DNA from: Gracilariopsis chorda
Lineage: Eukaryota; Rhodophyta; Florideophyceae; Gracilariales; Gracilariaceae
Assembly (NCBI GenBank): GCA_003194525.1
Contig: NBIV01000799.1
Span: forward strand, 1-27,029
Length of the DNA stretch: 27,029 nucleotides
Direction of reading: 5' to 3'
Shown: piece after piece, positions 17,841-27,029 of the stretch
Numbering within the stretch: the stretch's first letter is position 1
Layout of the letters: every line of letters begins with the position of its first letter
The notes under the pieces: model-generated
Databases searched by the model: none
What the model was told of the DNA's origin: nothing
Seen by the model: the letters and a program-made list of their open reading frames with translations, nothing else
Position numbers and translations under genes: made by a program

Positions 17841-18211
17841 TGTTGATCGGATACGCTACGAAGAGAGAGCCGACGGTGCGTAGGCTTGTCGGGCAAAGTT
17901 GACAGGCACAAAGACCTCAGAAGTCCTACTGAGGCTGCCTCCTTCCCGTAGAGTTCTTCCTCTAAGAGTCGGCTTTTATATTCTATTTCTAATGTGCTCT
18001 CTCCTATGCTAGGAGGCTTGAACGTTTTCGGCATTGCGTGTACATTGCGCGGTGTGCCGCGCAATTCTATGCGAATCAACTTCAGTCCTGTTCCGCGGGT
18101 TGCGTGTGCGCTGCGCGACTTGCCATGCAATACGCTGCGATTCACCTTGAATCGCGTTTCTCTTATCGGGACGTAAGAATGCATCTCGGAGAATTGCTTA
18201 GATCATCAACA
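17841..18211 (-). repeat. 5' LTR
   Basis: 371 bp, with one difference from the 3' LTR (T at 18159). The frame of the polyprotein is open through most of it (114 codons), but most of that lies upstream of the TATA box and is unlikely to be translated from this promoter. Confidence 0.97.
17974..17981 (-). promoter_or_regulatory. TATA box in the 5' LTR
   Basis: Same ATATAAAAG-type box as in the 3' LTR. It would start the genomic RNA near 17950, and the first ATG after that is the proposed Gag-Pol start at 17794. Confidence 0.55.
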
Positions 18212-18216
18212 GAATG
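18212..18216. repeat. Target site duplication, right copy (GAATG)
   Basis: Exact repeat of 12772-12776, directly outside the 5' LTR. Confidence 0.9.
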
Positions 18217-18728
18217 TATCCAGCATACTCACCATGTCTACCCACGAAAACCCATATACCGCTCGGCGCCTCATTTTCTACATCCACAGCTAGCACTTTA
18301 GCGTGGAAACATGTCGAAGCCACGTCACCGTGAACGCAGGTGAGAGTGCTCTGATGATTACTGAACTGATGCGTGCGGAATGTATGCTGTTTGAAACCAC
18401 CTTCGTCTTTGGTGCATCACATTCTCCAGTTGAATGAATTGTGAGGACGGATTCATAACAAGAACACCTCTCTCTTGCATAGAAATCTGCACGGACAGGT
18501 GTTGGTGGAAACGGGAGAGTTGCATTTCGAGTGGGGAAGCTCACTAGTGCCTGCACTACGACTTTGATGTTATGGATTCGGGAGAGATGCGTTCTGCAGG
18601 AAGTGGGCCGGTTCGGAGAGCACTTAATTCTTTCTTTTCGTTCTTCAAACTCCGTCCTTTCACCCTCCAAACACTTTCCCGGTTCCCTTGCCTAGGGTAG
18701 AAAAGGACAACCCATCTTTCCGTTTTCG
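18217..18728. other. No recognisable gene
   Basis: Originally continuous with the upstream region of G3 before the LTR element inserted. It may contain distal regulatory DNA of G3 on one side and the promoter of the small basic gene on the other. No motif stands out. Confidence 0.4.
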
Positions 18729-18785
18729 TTGCCTGAATTTTTAGGTTTCATCTTCCGTTACTATCGATACACCGAGGCTCGCACA

Positions 18786-19085
18786 ATGCGCGTTCCGGAG
18801 CGTTTGGTCGTTCGGTTCAACGGAGTCGCAACAGGATATGGCCTCACCACCCCGGAGCGCCGGCGATACGATCTGCGCACGCCGCAAGACTGGGCCGAGT
18901 TTCGGATGTCCAGCGTGACTAGGGCTCTTCAAGGGCTCTCTGTGAGCCGTGGAAGGCCGCTGGGCATAAGAAATGAAGGCATCAAGGAAAGGCGCAAGGC
19001 AAAACGCGCAAGAAAACCAAAGAAGCACAAAAAGAAGGCTAGCAAGCGAGGCTGTTCATGTGCTCTGCCTTGCAGAGAGAATTAG
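18786..19085 (+). CDS. Small very basic protein, function unknown (99 aa)
   Basis: The frame is open from at least 18729, but ATG 18786 (MRVPERLVVRFNGVATGYGL...) is preferred because the protein-like, charged sequence starts there and the preceding residues are unremarkable. Two parts are visible: an N-terminal ~65 residues with a mixed, fold-like composition, and a C-terminal Lys/Arg-rich run (KERRKAKRARKPKKHKKKA) typical of nucleolar or ribosome-associated proteins. It ends with TAG at 19083-19085, and an AATAAA lies 40 bases further on, which supports a real transcript. I recognise no family. It may be the last exon of a longer gene. Confidence 0.45.
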   Translation: MRVPERLVVRFNGVATGYGLTTPERRRYDLRTPQDWAEFRMSSVTRALQGLSVSRGRPLGIRNEGIKERRKAKRARKPKKHKKKASKRGCSCALPCREN

Positions 19086-19124
19086 AAAGAATAAGCCATC
19101 GTTGTTGTGCATATTCGCGAGCCA

Positions 19125-19130
19125 AATAAA
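19125..19130 (+). promoter_or_regulatory. Polyadenylation signal AATAAA
   Basis: Canonical hexamer 40 bases after the stop of the small basic protein gene. Confidence 0.45.
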
Positions 19131-21108
19131 CTTGTATGGATTTCTATTTCGTTCCTGAGTGCTATCGATCCGATTGCGTCTGCTTAGTGCAGGTCCGTTT
19201 CAGGGTTTGCTTCGAAGTCTCTTGCAGACCCCTCGTATCCATTCCGCCGAGTGGCGAGCGTGCTTGACAAAGAACTCTACGATACCACAAACAAAATAAG
19301 ACGAATGTTGAAGGTGATATGATGGTGAAGCGTTAGTTTCACACTTTCTCGAGCAGCACAGCGCTCAATTTAGTTCTTATTGTACACGATAGAGTTATTT
19401 AACGTGTATGTTTACATTTTAGTTACTTGGAACCCTTTCTGACAGCTTACAAGCTTGAAGCAGAGACCGGGTCAAGCAGAGACAGGGTCTTCCTACTGTT
19501 TCAGCAAAGCATGTAACCCTTTACATACATTGAGGTTAATGAAGAAACGTTTGACCCGGACTTCGCCCATTGAACCTAGGAGTTCACTCCACGTTGGTTG
19601 ACTGTTCTGTCTTCTTGAAGAATACTTTTCAAAGTAAATGTGAATGCGCAGTTTAATATTAGCTCCCATATCATGATACATGTGAACCATGAACTGTTCA
19701 TGCAGTCTGGACCCTGAATGGATTTGCACGTTGTCAAAAGAAAGCTTCTTGATATTCTCGACTAGATATAATGAGAAAAGGCAGCGTATATGAAGCAACG
19801 AAGATCAAATTCGTGAAGATCATCTGTTTCAGTGGAATCTTAGCGTGCTGAGTGCTTCAATAGGATAAGAGCACGTTGTTGATATGACACGAACCGTTCT
19901 TCAACAAGACTAAACAGGTGCTTCCCATGCTCAATTTCAAGTCTTTGTGTCCAGAAAACCCCCAACATGTAACCAGAAGGAACTTTCACCAAGTTTTATC
20001 GGTATTCCTTCTTGAAATGAGTACCAAGAACAGTTTTTATTGTTATTGGTCTACGGATTCTAAGATCATGGGTCCAGCGGTCCAGTGGTCCAGTTCCTAA
20101 TGTTCTTGATAGTCAGATGCCTGCTTTCGATCTTACCACTTCGTCTTCCAGGGTTCCCGACTCCAATTACTTATCTTCCATTGAGCTGCAGGCACGGGCA
20201 ATTCTCCTCCCGCCCGTCTTGTTCGACTTCCACCCACTCTTTTGTAGCAGAAATAGCTGAAAATAACTTCAGAACTTGTTCTCAACTTCTGTTCTCTAAT
20301 CTTTTTCTCTTTGGTCTAATCAGAGAATGCAAAATGGGTGACGGCTGTTTCAATTCCAAATGTCGTGTTTCTCGAATGAATTATCAAAGACCTTACGGAT
20401 TAAAACAAAGGCTTTGCGCTTATTACTGGCGGTTGTGGATGTGAGGTTTGCTGATAGATTCAAGCAGACGCCACAAAGTGGGTACAGCTGCTGCGCAAGG
20501 GTTGAATTCGAACAGATTTCAAGAACTGAAACACCGATTAAAGTTTTTAAGGCGTCGCGCTTGGCGCGTTCATTGTTTTTGAACACGACCAAGCACGTTC
20601 AACAACAGTGCAGACTGTCATTCCTTTTTTCCAGTGTGGTTCGGATTTCGGGCACACGGCGGCAGTCCCTACAAATGCTACATGTGCTGAAGGCCGCATG
20701 AGGAAGAATATTTCAAAACTGGCAAAGACGGTTAAACGTCGCTAGCTTTCATCGCTCCCAGCAGCGCTGAAAAGCTGCTCCTTGGGCCTGTTTCTTTTTC
20801 TGTTTCACCTTCTGGCAAGCTTTTACAGAGGTGTGCAGGACACCTTTTGCCATGCACTGGTGCAGAAGAAAATATTAAGCACCTGGGAAAGACTCAGCAC
20901 GATGTGTTGTTCTCTGAGAACCTTTCCAGCACTAAGCCTTGGGAACGCACGGCTCATCAGTGATAGAATGTGATGGTCGAAACACTGCCAAAACTGAACA
21001 TTGATCAAACCATAGTACGCTCGATGTCCCTTGCGGTCGATGGCTGAAGGTGTTCGCATCACACTTCACTGCCTTCCGGGATACGGTAGCGTGACCTGCA
21101 ACCGAGGC
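19131..21108. other. No secure gene; possible decayed coding sequence on the minus strand
   Basis: Several minus-strand frames (19493-19798, 20350-20592, 20823-21062) have protein-like passages. One stretch near 20650 reads CSICRDC before a stop and then NNERAKRDALKTLIGVS in the same frame. This might be an old transposase or other gene, but I recognise no domain and there is no start-to-stop frame of useful length. Confidence 0.3.
19458..19489. repeat. 16-bp tandem duplication
   Basis: AAGCAGAGACCGGGTC followed directly by AAGCAGAGACAGGGTC, with one difference. No function is suggested. Confidence 0.6.
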
Positions 21109-21702
21109 TCAGCAGCGATTCGCTGATGGTCTTATCTGCGGTGGTGCGGGGCCAGAAGGAGTGCGGAAAGAACACATTGTGAGTTTGCATGTGGCGGTAA
21201 ATGGCATTGTACCATGAGCACCAGCGTATTCCAGAGTTATAGCTGCTTTGGATGGTTCGGGTGACTCACAAACCGCGATGCTGCTGAGAACGGGCTGTCT
21301 CGGTGGCGAGTCCGCTCTGGTTTGAAAGCTTGGCGAGTTATCAGAAACCAGCGGGACAGGTCCCGGCGACGGAGTCCTGTACACATACGGGGCAGGTCTC
21401 GAAGATCTAGGCGACGCAATGCATGATAGTGAGGCAGTTTCATGGCAATATGATCCATAGTCGACTTGCGCCACTCTATTCGACGCCTGTCTCGCGTCGT
21501 TGCAAATCCCGTCCAGGAAGCCATGGTGCTTGACACAACGAAAGGGGCGCTTTGGCCTAGGCGAGGGTGTGGGAGGAGGGGACCGGAGATGAACACCACG
21601 ACCCAGACTGTCTGCGTCCACGGTGTAAGAGGCGGGGGGTGCCGGGATGGCGTTCGTCAAGTTTTTCTAGACGGCGCGTTGAGGCCCAAAAGACGGATTC
21701 AT
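21109..21702 (-). pseudogene. G4: shortened paralogue of G2 with an in-frame TAG
   Basis: The long part (21109-21666) matches the central region of G2 in order: SYTVDAD, RSPPPTPSP, HHGFLDGI, YRTPSPGPVPLVSDNSPS, then SIAVCESPE against TACEHPTE. It stops before the GTQT-like motif and C-terminal part of G2, ending with an unrelated-looking tail. Upstream, the nearest in-frame ATG is at 21702 (MNPSFGPQRAV), and a TAG at 21667-21669 separates it from the matching part. The frame in fact stays open further up to about 22104, apart from that TAG. The gene is probably inactivated at both ends, unless the TAG is read through or spliced out. Confidence 0.55.
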
Positions 21703-23526
21703 GTTGAGAGGGAGGATTTGGGCGGGTTCTCTTGTGGTTGAGAAATGATTCGGAGGAAGTGCACTCGTCCCGGCTGCGGTGTTTTTCCGCACTTCATCGC
21801 GAATTACTGTGACGTCACGCAGGCTTACGGTAAAGAAAAAGCTTGAAGCAGTACTGCACGACAGTGATGGAGAAAGCAAGTCATTTCGACAGGTGAGCTT
21901 GAAGACGGACGAGCCTGAAGTAAGGCTGGAAAGCCCGCTGTGCATGCTCATCCGCGTGGGGATGAAGCTGGTTCCAATGGGAATTTGCTTTGTGGAAACA
22001 CCTATCCCATTGCGACACCCCCTTGGGCTAATAGCTACGGTCGATAAGATACGCTGCGCGGCAATGCATGATTGGCTGAAGTAAGTTACTCCCATCTGCA
22101 TCAAGGCGCTATGATCAATGCTGCAAGGTAGAGCATTATGGTATATCTAGAGCACTTGTGCTTACAAAATATCTCTAACCGAACTTTAATCGCCATGTAC
22201 TCCCATGGTGCCCATCTGGTGATAGCAATATTGCTATGATTCAAGTGTACCTCTTCCACACACACTCTTCTACTCACACTCGGAAATTGCGTCAGACTGA
22301 GAATTTAAAAGCAAGTTCTCTTCAAGGAGTAAAACTGAGTTTTTCAGATATGCAGATGTACATGCTAGACACTCATAGCCCTATCTCTAAAAAGCTTACG
22401 AGCTGAATAAGAGAAGGTGTGTGATCTATATTTTTACGGCACCTGTTCCAGTCAAGCTGTATCTCCATGAATCCGATTCGGTGTAGTAGGGAGGCAGAGA
22501 ACCGCAAATGATAAAAATCAAATCATGGTTAGAACAGTGATATCTGGATCTATCTGTCGCTCTAGATGTGCGGCCAAAGCTTTTCAAGCGTTACAACTAT
22601 TTCTGTAACTTCCTTTCTACCAAGACACCAAGCGAAGAACCCCTTCGGCTCAGAGAATACTCTACACTACACCGTGGTCGCGATGGATAGCTTGCAACGA
22701 GCGAAACGTGTACGTGACATGTAGTAAGCGGCAGTTGTTGGCGCCCATTCGTGAGTCGATACCGAGTTGGGAAACAGAAAGAATGCAGCTTTTGCCGATA
22801 GAGTGTACCAAAAGAAACTTTGCATTTGCTGCCGTTATGAAACCGAACGGAAATAAGGTTGACTCTGATTATCAGCAAGTACAAGCTCGCAATCTAAAAA
22901 CAAACACAATCCGAAGTCAAGGGTTACCTGTCGAAGTTCCACTTAGTCTCGCCTCATTTGCTGGAGTTTATTTTCAGATCTATGCGCCGTGGCATTTGCC
23001 ACAACTCCCCTTCACATCTACGTACTTCGCCTGTTCAGTGCTGATACAGTACAACGTTCCAGCCTTCTGATATGCTTCTGTACAACGTAGCGTTCCATTT
23101 CCGCACCGCCAGCTCCATAATTCTGCCAATGAGGTTATTTGACATGTATAGAAAAGACACAAAAGAAGAGCAAACGTAAACTTTCTGCAAAACGAGGACC
23201 TTTCTATCCTTGTACTTCAAACATGGCGTGTATTGTCGAAATAGTCGAAATTGGAGGCTGATTATCTAATTAGATCAAGGAGAGTAGTTAGAAACAAATA
23301 TGTGCATTCGGCCGGTAACCACTTCTACATTTGCGCTACTTCCTGTCTTGTAAATTTAAGACAACTCGGTAAATGTCCATGCAAGCCCCCGTGGGGAATA
23401 GCCTGTGCCTGCAACTTATTTGATGACACAGAATTTGGAAATCATGCCTTGGAACATGAATTATAACGGGGCCTGACTCCGGGCCGTGGCACCTCGCATT
23501 TGAAAATGGAGATTCTCCTCGATCAT
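21703..23526. other. No secure gene
   Basis: The minus-strand frame 21703-22104 is continuous with that of G4. Its start (MQM..., C-x-AAQ) weakly resembles the upstream ORFs of G1 and G2. Beyond that, a plus-strand frame at 22708-23070 (120 codons) has no recognisable motif. No RNA genes were seen. Confidence 0.35.
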
Positions 23527-24588
23527 CAGGGAACAACATTCCTCAGGAGAGTAAGATTTCGTGATGATCATAACTCGTTCCCTGCAATTATAGACACAAT
23601 GCATTTGACTCTCGCCCATATGTTCGTTCACGATAAGACGGCCTCATTCCCTATAAATACCCCTGTCCAACATCTTCGTCGGTCGCAACGTCCCCAGTCT
23701 CATTCTCAACCTTACCACCCCAGTGCCCTATACAGCTTTCCATACACCATCACAACCACAACATTATCCGCTTCCGCTCTAGTGTTTGATACTCGAGTTC
23801 TCACTGTTACCTTTTCTCCAGATGCATTTTGCAACTCTGACCAATCCACTCATTTTCTCTCGTTCGTCTACACTTCTCACAAGTTACATGGTATAGTATA
23901 GGGGTCTAATGAACTCTGGAGGGGTCCTAACAGTGGATTTCCTAGCTTCGCTTATTTTATCTGATCGCCCCAGAGCAGTATCCAAGGAGGCTGAGGCTAG
24001 GGGATGCCGCTGCAGCCCTCGTAAGCTCCGCAGTCTATTGGGTACTCGCTCGATCCAAATACCATAACTTGACGCCATCCACCATCATTCGTAAGTTCAG
24101 CGTTTGTCTATCTCACCATTTCTGTTCCAGTATCCTTTTCTTCTTAGCTAACCATTTCTATCTCCTCTGCGCTCTCTTCACGACAGCCCCAACGCATTTC
24201 CCACACAGTCCTCTCTGGGGTGCGATGAATGGTTTTGAGGTTGGTTGTAAAACTGCCCGGTCCAGTTGTGGGAACCTGGTTGTAAAACACTTTCCTTCTG
24301 GACGAAGTTGTAAAACGGGCCCTGCTTCGTGGTGCACATCCGGCATCGGCGGGTGGGTTGTAAAACCGTATGGTATCCAACCTCACTTCACGGGACGCGA
24401 TCAAATGAGTTATCATTTGGTCGTTGCTCCCACATCGTCATGGGGTTGTGACCACTTGACGGTGGGTGGATGGCTACGGATGAGCTGACTGTAGAGGATA
24501 GTCAAATACAACAGTACACAACAATGATGTTAGGCGTTGGAAACGCAATCTTCATGCGTTCACTGCAAGACACCGCAGCCGCATGAAC
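23527..24588 (+). repeat. ~1.05 kb interspersed repeat, right inverted copy
   Basis: Inverted copy of 793-1858. It carries the TATA box at 23652-23659, the GGTATAGTATAGGGGTC block, four GTTGTAAAAC motifs (24244, 24279, 24307, 24357) and the GGTGGGTGGATGGCTACGG block. The outermost 30 bases form an imperfect hairpin with TTCATGCG and CGCATGAA arms. Similarity ends abruptly at 24588. No target duplication matching the left copy was found in the flanks. Confidence 0.85.
23652..23659 (+). promoter_or_regulatory. TATA box in right repeat copy
   Basis: TATAAATA followed by a pyrimidine-rich stretch, matching the left copy. It would direct transcription rightward through the repeat. Confidence 0.45.
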
Positions 24589-27029
24589 AGCATCGTGGCG
24601 ACAACTATGGTCAGTTGTTTCCATACCTTATAGGTCTTTCTGTGTAGATGGCTTGTAATTGATCTGAAGTTCCACTTTAATCGCAACTCTCTGCAGAATA
24701 TGAACGATTGATTGTAGTGCTGTTTAGTTCGATATGGCGGTTGGACTCTGGGTGATTTGTATCGGCATCGTAGGGGCAAAGAAGGTTCTGCATTTGCTAG
24801 CGTACCCATCTATGACACGTGTGCTTCCCAGCGCTTCGCATGCCTCGCACTAGTGTCTCCAATTCTCGGAAATAAAGTACAAGTTACTCTGTTTCACGTT
24901 CTCAGCTTCTGAAACTCCGGAGTGCCGGAGTTTATTTGAAAACATATCCCAAATCCTCTTCGATGGCTGTCCAGAATATAACACATGCTCACCAAGTATG
25001 CGTCGTTTATCCGCGTCCATATCACTGTTTGTGTCTGCTGTACACACTGCTCTATAATTATGAGTGCTTTGCACTAACATCACAGTCATGGTTAACAACA
25101 CTCAACCATATGCGCTGCAACTGAAGGGATGGGAAAGCTCTCTTTGTCTCGACCAAACAGTGAACTGGAGGTGAATGGTTACCGTACTAGTCAAAGACGA
25201 CAAGCTTGATCAAGATGTGTCTGCAGTTCGGTTTTACCGAGCCAGATTATGTTTAATCGATGGCGTACCTTCTGTTTATTTTCATACCACGTCTTGTCTC
25301 TCCCTAGCATAATAGTTTTCGCATTTTTACTTCAACACGACATTAAGACAAACACCAGACATAATCCAACTCTCCCATATCACACTCTCAGAAAAGTTTG
25401 CAGCCCAAGGAGTATATCTACCATAGAAAACCTGTGCTACAGTGACCGATTTCTGCAGACTTGGCATGATGCCAAGCTCGCTGAGCCCATGAATCTGTCA
25501 GAGCAGGATCCTCGTTTGGTAACTTCAAACTAAGCTACCTAACTTTTTATTCCGCTTAACGTCAGCCAGAAGATACAGTGTAAAACAGAACCGATGATGT
25601 TTTATCAGTTTCGGAAACATCTGCGTCTGAGCAGATGCGTTCTTTCGCGGTCGGGAGCGCATCGTTCTGCATTGTATTCTTCTCAGCGCGACAGTAGCTC
25701 GTCGGGTATCACTTCCAGTGCGGTAGAACAAGTACTTTGATTCAGTCTAGAAGTAAATAATGGAGTGGGTGGGTGGGAACAAATGAAGACGTGGAACGCG
25801 ATCGGCCATAACACTATCCTTCTGCTTTGTTGAAGCCAGCCGAAGACGATATTCATGTTTGAGGATTATGTAGAAATTCGCGGAATAACGCAGCGGCTCA
25901 GAAGTTATGCCACCCACGATTCAAATTTGTACTGACCGACTGAAGCCATCATTAACTCAAAGTGTTATGATCTCACCGCAGTTCTATCAAGTCCTGCTCC
26001 CGCTCTGCGCTCCAATAAAATTCCATCTGCGATTCAACCATTCGCTGTAACACCGTTGTCGCCGATCTTCTCCAGCCTCAAAACGAATGAGAGGTGAATC
26101 TGCGTCTAAATCGTTTCTTATTCGTTTCAAGATCGATAAGCGTGACCGAGTGAGTTACGCGCTATTCTAGCCAAATCATTCGATTTGGTGCGTTCTTTTT
26201 GGATGGGTGCGTGCCACGCTTCTTCTCCTATGAGGCCAAGCACTGTCTGCAGATCGATACCCATCTTTGATCACAAACGAAGAATCCTCATACCCTTGTC
26301 CGTACCTCAATCTTTGCATGGCGTGTCACGTCCTTTCGAGACCAATTTCATTTGAACGTATTCTGAATGACTACCTTCAACGCCGTCTCTCCATTCTTTG
26401 TATTTGGATACGCCACGTAGGCACAAACTTACCTGCAAAGAGGGCAGTTGACATTCAAAACTTGGGTTCTCCTTCAAGTTGGCGATATTCGACTGTGTCT
26501 CTTTCGTAAGGATCTCGTAGCCTACGCCTTATTAATCTTGATTGTGTAGAGACGCGCAAACTTTCTCGTACCAACATCCCCCGACAATTCTCCGACTTAT
26601 TTGTTGTATCCAGCCGCTGCTTCCGCTTGCTTCAAATAAGTGGTGGACCAGGCAGTGCCACAGAAAGCACAAGCACTGCATGTAGGAGCAGTCAAACATC
26701 ATGTAGTGCTCGCACTAAACCTTCATTCCTCAACCTATCGCATCTTCCTCAATAGAACATTTCTTCTTTGTCCTTCAGTAAACTATCTCATTTGACACAC
26801 TTGCTCCTCTTTCACCTACATCTTTAATCGCCTTCCCACTCGTACCGTCTTTAAGCGCTCTTTCTATGCCCATAGCCTACAAGGGTGAACGTATCGCTAG
26901 CCAGATGTATATCGTCATCCATATACAGGCCACTGCTTCTCAATGTTCCACATTATGACCTACTCAGTGAACCATGCGTTCGTACTTGCACTCCTACATC
27001 TGATAACTTATAATCTTACTGGCCACACA
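24589..27029. other. No recognisable gene
   Basis: AT-richer than the middle of the window, with short frames only (longest about 94 codons at 25249-25533). No RNA gene, repeat or domain was seen. Confidence 0.45.

Larger units (their letters stand above)
12777..18211 (-). mobile_element. Complete Ty3/gypsy LTR retrotransposon with chromodomain (5,435 bp)
   Basis: The element reads right to left. It has 371-bp LTRs at both ends, each bounded by TGTTGAT and ATCAACA (a perfect inverted pair), a purine-rich tract before the 3' LTR, one uninterrupted gag-pol frame and a 5-bp target duplication GAATG. The pol order protease, reverse transcriptase, RNase H, integrase, chromodomain defines Ty3/gypsy and, more exactly, a chromovirus-like element. 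There is no env frame. The two LTRs differ at one base (13095 C against 18159 T), so insertion was very recent and the copy may be competent to move. Confidence 0.97.

Noticed and set aside
17795..18184. N-terminal 130 residues of the long polyprotein frame
   Set aside because: They lie within the LTR and leader, and the first two-thirds lie upstream of the TATA box. The ATG at 17794 is a better start.
20350..20700. Possible decayed transposase with a CxxC finger
   Set aside because: Only short passages look protein-like, there is a stop between them, and no transposase motif or terminal repeats are visible.
1..27029. CRISPR arrays or bacterial operons
   Set aside because: No regularly spaced repeats, ribosome binding sites or co-directional gene runs; the content is eukaryotic.

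Overview
The window is nuclear DNA from a eukaryote. The evidence is a 5S rRNA gene of eukaryotic form with its own TATA box and oligo-T terminator, a chromodomain-bearing Ty3/gypsy LTR retrotransposon, TATA boxes and an AATAAA signal, long stretches without convincing genes, and no bacterial operon structure. I cannot fix the species. The reverse transcriptase and RNase H wording of the polyprotein resembles, from memory, elements of oomycetes and some algae, so a protist or algal genome is my best guess.

Layout: positions 793-1858 and 23527-24588 are two copies, in opposite orientation, of a ~1.05 kb repeat. Each has a TATAAATA box near its inner end and four copies of GTTGTAAAAC. They bracket about 21.7 kb. 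Inside are a possible small cysteine-containing ORF (2081-2440) and the 5S gene (3202-3317). Four minus-strand paralogues of an unrecognised protein family follow, called here G1 (4156-4800), G2 (8424-9353), G3 (11384-12434) and G4 (21109-21702). A 5,435-bp Ty3/gypsy element (12777-18211) sits between G3 and G4, and a small, very basic protein gene (18786-19085) lies beside it. The rest is sequence in which I see little.

The paralogue family is the most interesting content. The proteins look disordered and rich in Ser and Pro, with basic, NLS-like N-termini. G1 and G3 carry a DxGTQT motif like dynein light chain LC8 binding sites and end in repeated hydrophobic-acidic motifs like SUMO-interacting motifs. 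G2 has a variant (GIQP), and G4 is shortened. G1 and G4 each have an in-frame TAG; G3 changes frame. Conserved sequence upstream of G1 and G2 holds a small conserved ORF. The family therefore looks like a local, fast-evolving cluster that is partly decaying, or is expressed in an unusual way.

The LTR element is intact: one uninterrupted gag-pol frame, LTRs differing at a single base, and a perfect 5-bp target duplication. It inserted very recently, 343 bp upstream of G3 and in the same orientation, so its 3' LTR could act as a promoter for G3.
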